Shown here: piece after piece, positions 1-9,628 of the stretch | Position numbering within the stretch: the stretch's first letter is position 1 | Layout of the letters: the number at the start of each line of letters is the position of its first letter | Source: Modicisalibacter radicis | Lineage (GTDB): Bacteria > Pseudomonadota > Gammaproteobacteria > Pseudomonadales > Halomonadaceae | NCBI RefSeq assembly: GCF_900961225.1 | Contig: NZ_CAAHFN010000131.1 | Coordinates: forward strand, 1-64,000 | Direction: 5' to 3' | Length of the DNA stretch: 64,000 nt | Made by a program: the position numbers and the translations under genes | Notes under the pieces: generated by a model | Seen by the model: the letters and a program-made list of their open reading frames with translations, nothing else | Told to the model about the DNA's origin: nothing | The model's database searches: none

Positions 1-2
1 CG

Positions 3-173
3 GGCATCTTCCAGTCGAACCTCGGCGGTGGCGGCAACGACGCCTACGCGGGCAACGCGAACCGCGGCGCCCTGGAGGCGGCCTTGCAAGGCAAGGTCCA
101 TGATGAGCTCGAACTCTACGCCGAGCGCGAACGGGCCTCGTTGCAAGCGGCGCTGCAGATGTTGCCGCGCTGA
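3..173 (+). CDS. C-terminal end of a DUF1338 / 2-oxoadipate dioxygenase-decarboxylase-like protein (partial)
   Basis: Only the last 56 codons are in the window; the reading frame is open from the left edge to a TGA at 171-173. The peptide starts with the motif GIFQSNLG, which I recall as typical of the C-terminal part of the DUF1338 (YdcJ/HglS) family, iron enzymes that convert 2-oxoadipate to 2-hydroxyglutarate in lysine breakdown. A glycine/asparagine-rich stretch and a helical, Glu/Ala/Leu-rich tail follow. The family call rests on this short tail, so it is tentative. The next gene lies on the opposite strand and converges on it. Confidence 0.5.
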   Translation, partial: GIFQSNLGGGGNDAYAGNANRGALEAALQGKVHDELELYAERERASLQAALQMLPR

Positions 174-216
174 CCCGGCTGTCCGGCCCTGGCGGCGGGG
201 CATGCCCGCCGTCAGC

Positions 217-945
217 TCAAGTGCTGCTGGCGCTAGGGCGAACGACGATCTCGTTCACGTCGACATCCCGGGGCTGTTCGATCGCGTAGCGAATGGCGCG
301 CGCGATCGCGTCGGGCTTCAGGGCGATGGCCCGATAGGTGTTCATCGCCTCGGCGGCGACCGGATCGGTAATCGTCGAGGCGAGTTCGCTCTCCACCACG
401 CCGGGGTGGATGCAGGTGACCCGGAGCTTGTCGTTTTCCTGCCGCAGGCCGTCGGAAATCGCACGGACGGCGAATTTCGTGGCGCAATAGACGGCTGCCG
501 TCGGCACGACGCTCAAGGCGCCGACAGAGGCGATGTTGATGATGTGGCCCGCGCCCCGTTCGTTCATCTCGGGCAGCACGGCGGCGATGCCGTTCAACAC
601 GCCCTTGATGTTGACGTTGACCATCCGGTCCCATTCGTCGACCTTCATCGAGCTCATGAGAGACAGCGGCATGATGCCCGCGTTGTTGACGATGACGTCG
701 ACGCGCCCCCAGGCCTTGCGGGCGGCGTCGGCGAAGGCACGGACACTGTCGCGGTCGGTAACGTCGAGGGCGCGGGCGAGGGCGATGCCGCCGCTTGCCT
801 CGATCTCCGCGGCAAGGTCACGAAGCCGGTCCATGCGTCGGGCACCCAGCATGACCCTGGCCCCCGCGCCACCCAGTTCGCGTGCGATACCCGCGCCGAT
901 ACCGCTGGAGGCGCCCGTGATCAGAATCACTTTGTCGGAAAGCAT
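217..945 (-). CDS. Short-chain dehydrogenase/reductase (SDR)
   Basis: Classical SDR of 242 residues, the usual family length. A Rossmann motif TGASSGIG lies at residues 10-17, NNAG at 87-90, and the catalytic set is Ser140, Tyr153, Lys157 (YCATK). It should be a cytosolic NAD(P)-dependent oxidoreductase; substrate not predictable. The sequence resembles the YdfG/serine-3-dehydrogenase-like SDRs that are often found beside AraC regulators. It is divergent from the AraC-type gene starting at 1120, with about 175 bases between them, so that regulator is the likely controller (inference). Confidence 0.9.
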   Translation of the reverse strand: MLSDKVILITGASSGIGAGIARELGGAGARVMLGARRMDRLRDLAAEIEASGGIALARALDVTDRDSVRAFADAARKAWGRVDVIVNNAGIMPLSLMSSMKVDEWDRMVNVNIKGVLNGIAAVLPEMNERGAGHIINIASVGALSVVPTAAVYCATKFAVRAISDGLRQENDKLRVTCIHPGVVESELASTITDPVAAEAMNTYRAIALKPDAIARAIRYAIEQPRDVDVNEIVVRPSASST

Positions 946-1119
946 CGTATAGTCTCCATTCCGTGTGTCGAGGTCGGCGGCCCTTGATTAAGCCGCAGAC
1001 ATCACTATCGGAGGAAAGGAGGGGCCGGCAGTAGTCCGTGTTTCCGGATTTCTTGCACGATTCTCCAAGCCGTCTACCCGGGGGTGGAAAAGCACAGCGG
1101 CCTGAAAAAGGATTGCGCC

Positions 1120-2013
1120 ATGCAGGATCTTCACGAACTTTCCGGCCTCATCGAGCGTCATGCATCGGCTGACGGGGTGACCGCGACACCTGTTCCACGG
1201 GTCGCGCTCTTGCGCTCCAGCGCCCCGACCACGCCATTGCACACGCTGTACGACCCGTCCATCTGTCTTGTCGCGCAGGGGCGCAAGCGTGCCTGTCTCG
1301 CGGGTGTCGAATATCTTTACCGGGCCTGCGAATACCTCATCGTGGGCGTCGATCTGCCGGTCATCGGGGCCGTCATCGAAGCGAGCGCGAATGCGCCCTA
1401 TCTCTGCTTCAAGCTGCAGCTGGACCGAAGCGTGCTCGTCGACATGCTGCCCGGCCAGCAGGGGGAGCGTTCCGGCCCGCCGATCTCGATCGCCCCGGCG
1501 ACGCCGGAGCTGATCGATGCGGCCGTTCGGATGCTGCGATTGCTGGATACGCCCGACGATATCGGCGCCTTGGCGCCGCTGATCGAGCGCGAGATCCTGC
1601 ATCGTCTGCTGAACGGGCCGCAGGGCGCCATCCTGCGCCAGATCGCCGTCGTCGAAAGCCGGCTTTCGCGAATGCGCGACGCCATCCAGTATCTCGCGGA
1701 GCATTTTCACGAGCCGTTTTCCGTCGAGGACCTGGCGGGGCGAGTGGGCATGAGCCTGTCGTCCTTCCATGATCAGTTTCGCCAGACGACGATGATGACC
1801 CCGCTCCAGTTCCGCAATCACCTGCGCTTTCAGGAAGTCCGCCGGCTCATGCTGAGCGAAGGGCTGAGCGCCGCCGAGGCCGGGTTTCGTGTGGGCTACG
1901 AGAGTCCCTCGCAACTCAGCCGCGATTATGCCCGGATACACGGCATGCCGCCGAAGCAGGATGTCGCGCGGCTGAAACGCCTGCTGACCGCCGAGGCGGC
2001 TGTCGGTGTATGA
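1120..2013 (+). CDS. AraC family transcriptional regulator (AraC_N-type sensor domain)
   Basis: Encodes 297 residues. The N-terminal two thirds match the AraC_N sensor domain (characteristic phrases DPSICLVAQG and YLIVGVDLPV), and the last ~100 residues hold the two helix-turn-helix motifs of AraC/XylS proteins (EPFSVEDLAGRVGMS, then GFRVGYESPSQLSRDYARI). An in-frame ATG exists at 1084, but the ATG at 1120 has a purine-rich AAAAAGGA element at suitable distance, so I prefer it. Such regulators commonly sit beside one oxidoreductase gene and activate it; here the SDR at 217-945 is divergent. Confidence 0.9.
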   Translation: MQDLHELSGLIERHASADGVTATPVPRVALLRSSAPTTPLHTLYDPSICLVAQGRKRACLAGVEYLYRACEYLIVGVDLPVIGAVIEASANAPYLCFKLQLDRSVLVDMLPGQQGERSGPPISIAPATPELIDAAVRMLRLLDTPDDIGALAPLIEREILHRLLNGPQGAILRQIAVVESRLSRMRDAIQYLAEHFHEPFSVEDLAGRVGMSLSSFHDQFRQTTMMTPLQFRNHLRFQEVRRLMLSEGLSAAEAGFRVGYESPSQLSRDYARIHGMPPKQDVARLKRLLTAEAAVGV

Positions 2014-2106
2014 AGCAGGCGTGGCGGCGGGCAGGGATGATGCGCTGGCTCTTCTTCCTCTTTGCAAAATCCACTCTACAGCGTCAAGAGCGCCGTAAAA
2101 CGGTGT

Positions 2107-5100
2107 TCATCGAAGCGGACTATCTGCTCGGCTGGGTACCGGATGCTTGCTGCCAAAGTGCCGGACAGTCCATTGCACGATGTCATCCACGTAGCTATAC
2201 ACCACCGGGATCACGAGCAGGCTCAGCAACGTCGAGGTGAGCAGGCCGCCGATCACGACGATCGCCATCGGCGCGCGGAAGCTGGGGTCGGCGCCCCAGC
2301 CGAGCGCGATCGGCAGCATGCCGGCGCCCATGGCGATGGTCGTCATCACGATCGGGCGGGCGCGCTTGCGGCAGGCGTCGATGATCGCGTCCCGGCGCGC
2401 CAAGCCATGATCGCGGCGGGCGATGACGATGTAGTCGATCAGCAGGATCGAGTTCTTGGTCGCAATGCCCATCAGCATGATCAGCCCGATCATCGAGGGC
2501 ATCGACAGCGCCGAGCCCGTGACGAACAGTGCCAGGAAGGCGCCCGGGACCGAGAACACCAGCGCGGCCAGAATGGTCGCTGGCTGGACGAAGTCCTTCA
2601 GCAGCAGCACCAGCACCATGTAGATGCACAGCACGCCGGTCAGCATCGCCAGGCCGAAGCCGGACGCGAGCTCGTCCATCTCTTCGGCGTCACCGCTCGA
2701 TGCCCGCGTCACCCCCGGCGGCAGTATCTGCAGACTGGGCAGCGCGAGTGCCGCCTGTTCCACCTCACCCAGCTCCCGGCCGTTCAATTCGACCTCGAAG
2801 TTGATGTTGCGCATGCGGTCGTATCGCGTGATCTGCGAAGGGCCGCTGCCGATTTCGAGGGTGGCGACGTTCTCCAGCGGTACCGCTCCACGCGCACCGG
2901 GTACCGGGAGCTGCTTGAGCGTCTGAAGGTCCTCGCGGGCGGCATCGGCGAGCCTGACGACGATGGGCACCTGGCGCTCGCTCAGGTTGAGCTTGGCGAG
3001 ATCCTGGTCGTAGTCGCCCAGCGTGGCGACGCGCAGTGTTTCGGCGATCGCCGCCGAGGTGACGCCCAGGTCGGCGGCGCGCGCGAAATCGGGCCGCACG
3101 AGAAGTTCGGGGCGTGCCAGGCCCGCGCTCGAGATGACCGCGCCGATGCCGGGAATCGTGCGCAATTCGCGCTCCACCCGCTGCGCATGCTGCTCGAGTA
3201 TTCGGCTGTCTTCGCCGGCGAGTACCAGCTCATAATTCTCGCTCGAGTCGCCCTCGCCGACGTTCACGCGCACGCCGGGCAGCGTTGCAAGCTCATCGCG
3301 GAACTGTGCCTCGATCGCCTGTCTTTTCAAGCCCGGGCGGTCGTCGCGGTGGGTCAGGTTTATCGTCAGCACGGCGGTGCGGACATCAGCGCCTGAAGCG
3401 CCCGCCGACTCGGTCGGATCGTCGCCTGAGTTGCCCGCGCCGATCGCCGTGTAGACCCTTTTCACGTGCTCGTGGTGCTGGAGAATGTTCCGCGCCCGTT
3501 CGGTGAGCGAGAGCGTGTCGCGCAGCTTGCTGCCGGGCGGCAGCGTGAGGGTCACCTGGGTTTGCGAATTGTCTTCGGGGGGAATGAAGGCACCGGGAAG
3601 CGTCGCGGCGATCGCCAGCCCGCCGACGAAGAAAGCCGAGGAGCCGACGATCACCAGCAGGCGATGGCGCAGGCACCAGCGCGCCCCCGCCAGGTAGACA
3701 CTCATCCAGCGCGGCTCGCGCTTGGCGTGCGGCTTCGGCGCACGCAGCAGGTAGGCCGCCATCATCGGCGTCAGCAGGCGGGCGACGACCAGCGAGAAGA
3801 ACACCGCGGTCGCCGCCGTCCAGCCGAACTGCACGAAGAACTTGCCGACGATGCCGCTCATGAACGCCGTCGGCAGGAACACCGCGATCAACGCGAAGGT
3901 GGTCGCGACGACCGCCAGGCCTATCTCGGCGGCGGCATCCATCGCCGCCTGGTAGGGCCTCTTGCCCATCAGCAGGTGGCGCTCGATGTTCTCGACCTCG
4001 ACGATGGCGTCGTCGACCAGGATGCCGATCACCAGTGACAGCGACAGCAGCGTCACGATGTTGATCGTGAAGCCCATCAGGTACATCGCCGCGAAGGTGG
4101 GGATCGCCGACAGCGGCAACGCGACCGCCGCCACGAAGGTCGCCCGCCAGTCGCGCAGGAACAGGAACACCACCAACACCGCCAGCGCCGCCCCCTCGTA
4201 GAGCAGCCACATCGAGCCCTGGTAGTTCTCGACGACGGGGTCGACGAGGTTGAGCGCCTCGGTGACGGTGACGTCGGGGTGCCTTGCCTTCAGCTCATCG
4301 AGCGCGGCGCGCGCCCCTTCGGCGACCTCGATCTCGCCGAAACCCCGCGCACGCGCGATCTCGAAGCCGACCACCGGTTCGCCGTTCAGGAGTGCGGCCG
4401 AACGTGGTTCGGCGACCGTGTCGGAGACGGCGGCCACCCGGCCGAGCTTGATGCTTCGGCCGTCGCCCAGGGTGATGTCGAGATCGGCCAATTGCTCGGC
4501 GGTCTGCACGGTGGCGATCGTGCGCACGGAATGCTCGGCATCGCCGAGATCGACACGCCCGCCCGACGCCTCCTGCTGCACCTGGCTCAGCTGTTGCGAG
4601 ATGTCCGCCGCCGTCGTGCCCAGTGAGAACACCCGCGCCGGATCGAGATCGATATGCACCTCGCGGGTGACGCCGCCGACCCGCGAGACGGCGCCGACGC
4701 CAGGGACCGCGAGCAGGGTCCGGCTGAGCGTGTCGTCGACGAACCACGATAGCGCCTCGTCGTCCATGCGCGACGAGGCGACCGTATAGGTCAGGATCGG
4801 CCTGCCGGAGAATTCCACCTTCTCGATCACCGGGTCGCGCAGGTCGGCCGGAAGGTCGGCGCGTACGCGGGCGACGGCGTCGCGAACGTCGTCGAGGGCC
4901 TCCTGCAGCGGCTTCTCGAGGCGAAACTCGACCGTGACGATCGCGTTGCCGTCGGTCAGGGTGCTCGTGATGTGATCGACCCCCTGCATCGTCGCGATCG
5001 AATCCTCGATCCTGCGCACCACATCGGTTTCGAGCTGCGCGGGCGAGGCGCCGGGTAGCGAAACCGTCACGCTGACTGCGGGTATCTCGACGTCGGGGAA

Positions 5101-5214
5101 TTCCTGGATCTTCATCGTGTGAAAGGCCATCAGGCCGGCGAATGTGAGCACGATGAACAGCAGCACGACCGGGGTGGGATTGCGGATCGACCAGGCGGAA
5201 ACGTTGAGGTTCAT
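2107..5214 (-). CDS. RND family efflux transporter, inner-membrane pump subunit
   Basis: A 1035-residue resistance-nodulation-division pump, normal length for the AcrB/HAE1 family. It starts with an N-terminal membrane segment, then the porter domain (QEFPDVEIPAVSV, PGASPAQLE), the TM4 motif with paired aspartates in ILVDDAIVEVENIERH that relays protons, a second repeat with IPPEDNSQTQV, and a final TM block. It exports drugs or lipophilic compounds by proton antiport in a trimer with the adaptor encoded just upstream (4-base ATGA overlap). No outer-membrane TolC-type gene is adjacent, so a distant outer-membrane protein is presumably used. Divergent from the mipA/two-component operon, which may control it. 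Confidence 0.93.
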   Translation of the reverse strand: MNLNVSAWSIRNPTPVVLLFIVLTFAGLMAFHTMKIQEFPDVEIPAVSVTVSLPGASPAQLETDVVRRIEDSIATMQGVDHITSTLTDGNAIVTVEFRLEKPLQEALDDVRDAVARVRADLPADLRDPVIEKVEFSGRPILTYTVASSRMDDEALSWFVDDTLSRTLLAVPGVGAVSRVGGVTREVHIDLDPARVFSLGTTAADISQQLSQVQQEASGGRVDLGDAEHSVRTIATVQTAEQLADLDITLGDGRSIKLGRVAAVSDTVAEPRSAALLNGEPVVGFEIARARGFGEIEVAEGARAALDELKARHPDVTVTEALNLVDPVVENYQGSMWLLYEGAALAVLVVFLFLRDWRATFVAAVALPLSAIPTFAAMYLMGFTINIVTLLSLSLVIGILVDDAIVEVENIERHLLMGKRPYQAAMDAAAEIGLAVVATTFALIAVFLPTAFMSGIVGKFFVQFGWTAATAVFFSLVVARLLTPMMAAYLLRAPKPHAKREPRWMSVYLAGARWCLRHRLLVIVGSSAFFVGGLAIAATLPGAFIPPEDNSQTQVTLTLPPGSKLRDTLSLTERARNILQHHEHVKRVYTAIGAGNSGDDPTESAGASGADVRTAVLTINLTHRDDRPGLKRQAIEAQFRDELATLPGVRVNVGEGDSSENYELVLAGEDSRILEQHAQRVERELRTIPGIGAVISSAGLARPELLVRPDFARAADLGVTSAAIAETLRVATLGDYDQDLAKLNLSERQVPIVVRLADAAREDLQTLKQLPVPGARGAVPLENVATLEIGSGPSQITRYDRMRNINFEVELNGRELGEVEQAALALPSLQILPPGVTRASSGDAEEMDELASGFGLAMLTGVLCIYMVLVLLLKDFVQPATILAALVFSVPGAFLALFVTGSALSMPSMIGLIMLMGIATKNSILLIDYIVIARRDHGLARRDAIIDACRKRARPIVMTTIAMGAGMLPIALGWGADPSFRAPMAIVVIGGLLTSTLLSLLVIPVVYSYVDDIVQWTVRHFGSKHPVPSRADSPLR

Positions 5215-6362
5215 GGCGTTTCCTCTGCTCGGTTCATGGCATCCAGCGATGATGGATCCTCGACCACGCGAACCAGATCGCCATCGCCGAGGAAGGCGCC
5301 TCCGGAGGCGACCACTGGAGCCGACGCCTCGATGCCGCCGGCGATCTCGATGCGCTCTCCCACACGCCGGCCCGTCGTCACCTTGGTCTGTACGACCCGG
5401 GAGTCCGTGCCGAGACGCATCACGTAGCTGAAGCCGTCACGCAGCAGCACCGCGCTTTGCGGCAGGGTCATGGCCCGGCTTGTGCCGAGTTCGAACTCAC
5501 CGCGTGCGAACATGCCCGCCCGAGCGACGTCGCTTGCCGGTAGATCGACATAGACCGTGCCGTTCCGGGTGGATACGTCCACGAGCGGAGCGATCGTGCG
5601 TACACGCCCCTCCAACTCGCCGCCTCCCGGCAGGGTGAGCCTGGCGACCTGACCGGGTTGCAGCTTGGCGAGGTCGGACGCTGCGACTTCCGCGCGCCAT
5701 TCGAGCCGGCCACCCCGGACCAGTCGGAACAGTTCCTGACCGGCGGGAAGCACCGCGCCGAGCGTGGCACTGCGGGACGAAATCACGCCATCGTCGGGGG
5801 CGAGAACCTGGGTCTGGGCCATGCGCAGCTGCTGCGTCCTTTCGTCCGCCTGCGCTGCCTCCAGGCGTGCCTGCGCGGTGCGCTCCGAGGTGAGGTATTG
5901 TTGGATCTGCTGCGCCGTCATCGCGCCGCTCGCCTGCAACTTGCGGGCGCGCTGTGCGTTCTCCCTGGCTTCGGCCAGTGCAGCCTCGGCCTCGGCGACG
6001 GCGGCGCGGCTCCGCGCGAGTTCGGCGCTGACCATGTCGGATGCGAAAGTGGCAAGCACCTGGCCGCGCCGGACGACATCGCCGACGTTGACCTCGACGC
6101 TGGCCAGACGCAGGCCGTCCGTCTCGTTGCCGATGATGGCCTCCTGCCAGGCCATGATGTTGCCATTGGCGGGTAGCCGGATCGGCAGCGTGGCGGGGCG
6201 TAGTGTCGTGACCGCCACGCTCAGGGCGGGCTGCGTGACCGTCGCTGTGGCCTGCTCTTCACCTGCGGCGTCGCGGGTGGCATGCAGAGTCCATGCGACA
6301 GCGACGAACAGGATCGCAGCGATCACCACGGCGGCCGCGAATGCGCGTAGTCTACTCATCAT
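5211..6362 (-). CDS. RND efflux periplasmic adaptor (membrane fusion protein)
   Basis: Encodes 383 residues. There is one N-terminal membrane anchor (residues ~8-27), then the split biotinyl-lipoyl domain (VGDVVRRGQVLATF and VLAPDDGVIS), an alpha-helical coiled-coil hairpin rich in Ala/Glu/Arg/Gln (~120-190), and beta-barrel and membrane-proximal domains. This is the classic HlyD/AcrA layout. It bridges the RND pump to an outer-membrane channel. The start ATG at 6362 has GGAG eight bases upstream. First gene of the two-gene pump operon; the ~240-base divergent region to mipA must hold both promoters. Confidence 0.93.
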   Translation of the reverse strand: MMSRLRAFAAAVVIAAILFVAVAWTLHATRDAAGEEQATATVTQPALSVAVTTLRPATLPIRLPANGNIMAWQEAIIGNETDGLRLASVEVNVGDVVRRGQVLATFASDMVSAELARSRAAVAEAEAALAEARENAQRARKLQASGAMTAQQIQQYLTSERTAQARLEAAQADERTQQLRMAQTQVLAPDDGVISSRSATLGAVLPAGQELFRLVRGGRLEWRAEVAASDLAKLQPGQVARLTLPGGGELEGRVRTIAPLVDVSTRNGTVYVDLPASDVARAGMFARGEFELGTSRAMTLPQSAVLLRDGFSYVMRLGTDSRVVQTKVTTGRRVGERIEIAGGIEASAPVVASGGAFLGDGDLVRVVEDPSSLDAMNRAEETP

Positions 6363-6536
6363 TGCGCTCCCTGCTTGTCACGCAGCATTGCCGAGCACCG
6401 GCGGGACAAGAAGGCAACGGGAATGAAACCGGGGTATGAAATCATGCGGTGTCCTCGTCTCTCATGGGACGGGACTATCCGGCAATGCGTCTTGCGGAAG
6501 ACTTACCGGCAGCTCGCAGCGATCGATAGACTTTCG

Positions 6537-6552
6537 GTAAGTTCCCAGTAAG
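6537..6552 (+). promoter_or_regulatory. Candidate OmpR-type response-regulator binding site (direct repeat GTAAG-N6-GTAAG)
   Basis: GTAAG occurs at 6537-6541 and again at 6548-6552, an 11-base period that is the usual spacing for OmpR/PmrA-class regulators binding as a head-to-tail dimer. An inverted copy (CTTACCG, 6502-6508) mirrors CGGTAAG (6535-6541). The pair lies upstream of a possible -10 (around 6574-6580) of the mipA/response-regulator/kinase operon and inside the region shared with the RND pump promoter. Assignment to the adjacent regulator is inference. Confidence 0.45.
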
Positions 6553-6605
6553 AGGGCGGCTGCGAAAGTGGAGCTGTATCTTTCAACATCATGCGAGAAA
6601 ACCTC

Positions 6606-7424
6606 ATGCCTCTATCGTACCTGCCTGCCTCGATCTTCCCTGGTTCCGCCTCGCGCAAGGCGGCCGTATCAATGCTTGCCGTCGGGCTCTGCGCACCGAT
6701 GACGACCTTCGCCGGGGAGCCGGCCGAGGACGGGTCGACATCCTGGGCGCTGGGCCTCGGCGTGATGAGCGAGCAGGAGCCTTACACCGATATCGATCGG
6801 GAAAACACCCCGGTACCGTTGCTCGAGGTCGAGAACCGCTACATCCATCTGTTCGGCCCGCAGATCGAATTCAAGCTGCCGAGTGTCGATATCAATGACT
6901 CCCAAGCGCTCAACTTCGGCATCGTCGCCGAGTACGATGAAAGCGGCTACGAGGAGGGCGACGCCGATATCCTCGATGACATGAGCGATCGCGATGGTGG
7001 CTTCTGGGCGGGCGCCAAGATGGAGTGGGAAAGCGAGCTGTTCGAGGTCAGCGCCGAATGGCTCGCCGACGTCTCCGGCAACAGCGACGGACAGCGCTTC
7101 GATCTTGGCCTGGAGAGGACGTGGCAATTCGGTGAACACGTGATGCTCACTCCGCGCCTAGGGGCTACTTGGCATGACGATAAGTACATTGACTATTATT
7201 TCGGGGTACGCGACAGCGAGGCCCGCGCTGGCCGTCCCGCCTACTCGGGAGAGTCCGGCGTCAGCACCGAGCTGGGCGTGCGTGGCGCCTATCGGTTCAA
7301 TAGCCGCCATGCCGTGCTCATGGATGTCGAGGTGACGAGCCTCGCTGACGAAATCAAGGACAGCCCGCTGGTGGATCGCTCGACCACCAACGCCGTGTTC
7401 GTTGGCTATATCTACAGTTTCTGA
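6606..7424 (+). CDS. MipA/OmpV family outer-membrane protein
   Basis: About 272 residues: a signal-peptide-like N-terminus ending near MTTFAGE, then a beta-rich body with the MipA/OmpV signature (WALGLGVMSEQEPYTD and FGPQIEFKLP) and a C-terminal aromatic residue (IYSF) typical of outer-membrane barrels. Family members are MltA-interacting scaffolds or outer-membrane proteins often co-induced with cation or antimicrobial-peptide sensing systems. Its stop overlaps the start of the response regulator (TGATG), so the genes are co-transcribed. An upstream in-frame ATG at 6591 lacks a Shine-Dalgarno; 6606 is preceded only weakly by GAGAAA, so the start is uncertain. Confidence 0.85.
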   Translation: MPLSYLPASIFPGSASRKAAVSMLAVGLCAPMTTFAGEPAEDGSTSWALGLGVMSEQEPYTDIDRENTPVPLLEVENRYIHLFGPQIEFKLPSVDINDSQALNFGIVAEYDESGYEEGDADILDDMSDRDGGFWAGAKMEWESELFEVSAEWLADVSGNSDGQRFDLGLERTWQFGEHVMLTPRLGATWHDDKYIDYYFGVRDSEARAGRPAYSGESGVSTELGVRGAYRFNSRHAVLMDVEVTSLADEIKDSPLVDRSTTNAVFVGYIYSF

Positions 7425-8110
7425 TGAGCCGAGTACTTCTGATCGAGGACCATGACCGGCTGGCCGGGCTGGTGTGCAAGGGGCTGGCGGCCGCCGGCAT
7501 CGCCGTCGATGTGGCCGGCCGCATCGACACCGCCTGGGCGGCCATCCAGCAGATGCCCTATCAGGGCTTGATCCTAGATCGAGGGTTGCCGGACGGTGAC
7601 GGCCTCATCCTGCTGCAGAAGATGCGCCACGCCGGTCTTGGCGTGCCGTGCCTGGTGCTGACGGCACGCGATGCGCTGCATGACCGCGTGGCGGGCCTCG
7701 AAGCCGGCGCCGACGACTATCTGCCCAAGCCGTTCGCCATGGACGAGATGGTAGCGCGCGTGCGGGCCTTGCTGCGCCGCCCCGTGGCACTCCACGCGCT
7801 CGATCCCAGTCACGACGACCTGACGCTGCGTTCCGAGACCGGCGTGCTGTGCAGCGGCGAAGAGAGCGTCACCCTGGCCCCGGCGGAACTGCACATCATG
7901 CAACTGCTCTTGCACAAGCACGATGAGGTCGTGCGGCGCGGCGCGCTGGAAGCGGCGGCCTGGGGGCTGAGCGAGGCGGTCACGCCCAACGCCCTGGACG
8001 TGGCCCTGCATCGACTACGTCGCAAGCTGCTCGCCATCGGATCGCGCCAGCGGATCGTCAACGTCAGAGGGCTGGGGTATGCGCTTCGCGAAGGTGATGC
8101 CACTGAATAG
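7424..8110 (+). CDS. OmpR family response regulator (QseB/PmrA/TctD type)
   Basis: 228 residues. The receiver domain begins RVLLIEDHD (acidic pair), has the phospho-acceptor Asp in LILDRGLPDGDG (about residue 51), and the conserved Lys in LPKPF with the switch Thr in VLTARD. A C-terminal winged-helix domain ends with the typical NALDVALHRLRRKL and IVNVRGLGYAL. It binds DNA as a dimer when phosphorylated by the kinase encoded next. It overlaps mipA upstream by one base and the kinase downstream by about 30 bases, a tight three-gene operon. Confidence 0.95.
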   Translation: MSRVLLIEDHDRLAGLVCKGLAAAGIAVDVAGRIDTAWAAIQQMPYQGLILDRGLPDGDGLILLQKMRHAGLGVPCLVLTARDALHDRVAGLEAGADDYLPKPFAMDEMVARVRALLRRPVALHALDPSHDDLTLRSETGVLCSGEESVTLAPAELHIMQLLLHKHDEVVRRGALEAAAWGLSEAVTPNALDVALHRLRRKLLAIGSRQRIVNVRGLGYALREGDATE

Positions 8111-9452
8111 TCTGCGATTCAAGGTCCTGCTGGCCTATGTGGCGGGCCTGGTGCTCAGCATCACGCTGCTCGTGATCGCGGCGACTGCGTTGCTGCAGAG
8201 CAACTTGCTGGCGCGGATGGACCTGGCCGATGCGGCCGAGGGGCTGGTGGACAATGTCCAGTTCGACAGTCGCGGTCGGCCCGTCGGCTTCGACGCCAGC
8301 ATGAACGACCGCGCCTGGCTGTACGAAGGCCCGCAGAGTGAAACGGCCTATCGGATACTGGATGACGCCGGGAACGTGGCCGTCTTTTCGAGCGCAGGAG
8401 AGGCGTTCTGGCCGGTCGACGGCGATCCTCAGCGATTGGCGCGGGGCAACTTCACCTTCGAGCATGAGGGAAAGACCTACTACGGCGCCACACAGCCCCT
8501 CGCGCATGAGGGGCGAAGGTGGTATCTGCAATTCGCGGTCAGTGCGAGGTTCCTGGATGTCGTCTATATCGTGGCCTTGCCGCAGGTGGTCGCTGGCGTG
8601 GCGGTGTTCAGCGTCGTCTTGTTCGTCGCCTTCGGGTTGTGTGCCTATATCACCCTGCGCTATACCCTCAAGCCGTTGCGCGACGTCTCGGAGTCCGCGG
8701 CGGCCATCTCGCCGCGTTCGATCAACGCCCGACTGAAGACGGACGCGGTGCCCGCGGAGATCACGCCGCTCGTCGACAGCTTCAATCGCGCCCTGGAGCA
8801 TCTCGAACGGGGCTATCGCGTGCAGCAGGAGTTTCTTGCCAACGCGGCACACGAATTGAAGACGCCACTGGCGTTGATCCGTGCCCAGATCGAGTTGAGA
8901 GAGGATGCCGGGAACGACCGCGACTCGCTGTTGAGCGACGTCGAATACATGACGCGGCAGGTTCAGCAGCTTCTGCTCCTGGCCGAAGCGAGCGAGGCGC
9001 ACAACTATAGCTTTGCCGTCGTTTCGGTGCAGGAGATCGCCCACGAGGCTGCCGCCTACCTGCAGCGCATGGCCGAATCAGCCGACGTGCACCTGACGGT
9101 GCGCGCTGTCGGGGACGTGAAGTGGAGGGCCGATCGCGCCGCCTGCTTCACCCTGCTGAAGAACCTGCTGGAAAACGCCATTCAGCATGCGCCGGCCAAG
9201 ACATCGGTCTGCGTGGAGATCCAGGGCGAGACGATAACGGTGCGGGACAGGGGGCCGGGTGTTGATGTCGCACAACTTCCCCTGTTGTCCGAGCGGTTCT
9301 GGCGTGCCGCGCATCGGCGAGATATCGGGGCCGGACTCGGCCTGTCGATTTGCCAGGAGATCGCTTCGGCGCATGGCTGGCTGCTGGCGGCCGAACGGGC
9401 CGAGCCGGGGCTGAGGTTCCGGGTGTCGAATGGAAAGGGGGCAGCGACCTAG
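8079..9452 (+). CDS. Two-component sensor histidine kinase
   Basis: 457 residues. It has an N-terminal membrane helix, a periplasmic sensor of about 130 residues, a second helix (~165-190) and a HAMP linker. The H-box AHELKTPLALI has the phospho-His near residue 259, followed by N-box NLLENAIQHAP, G1 DRGPGVD and G2 GAGLGLSIC. It should phosphorylate the preceding regulator. The start at 8079 has GAGGG seven bases upstream and lies within the regulator gene; an ATG at 8097 is possible. The sensor sequence does not reveal the ligand; linkage to a MipA protein and an efflux pump suggests envelope stress or toxic cations (inference). Confidence 0.94.
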   Translation: MRFAKVMPLNSLRFKVLLAYVAGLVLSITLLVIAATALLQSNLLARMDLADAAEGLVDNVQFDSRGRPVGFDASMNDRAWLYEGPQSETAYRILDDAGNVAVFSSAGEAFWPVDGDPQRLARGNFTFEHEGKTYYGATQPLAHEGRRWYLQFAVSARFLDVVYIVALPQVVAGVAVFSVVLFVAFGLCAYITLRYTLKPLRDVSESAAAISPRSINARLKTDAVPAEITPLVDSFNRALEHLERGYRVQQEFLANAAHELKTPLALIRAQIELREDAGNDRDSLLSDVEYMTRQVQQLLLLAEASEAHNYSFAVVSVQEIAHEAAAYLQRMAESADVHLTVRAVGDVKWRADRAACFTLLKNLLENAIQHAPAKTSVCVEIQGETITVRDRGPGVDVAQLPLLSERFWRAAHRRDIGAGLGLSICQEIASAHGWLLAAERAEPGLRFRVSNGKGAAT

Positions 9453-9628
9453 CATGCACTGCCAGAATGGCACGTGCAGTTTGTCGATCGTCGTCATGGC
9501 CTGATACCGGGCGACCAGCCGCTGTCTGGAGTCACCGGCCCGCGGTGGTTGAACGATTTCAATATGCAGGCTATTTGTCCTTGGCAGCCTGCTCCCTCTA
9601 GCCCATCCGAAAACGAACCGGAAACGAT

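Noticed and set aside
2062..3396. 444-codon plus-strand frame opposite the RND pump
   Set aside because: Antisense to a clearly conserved RND gene; His/Arg/Gln-rich and not protein-like.
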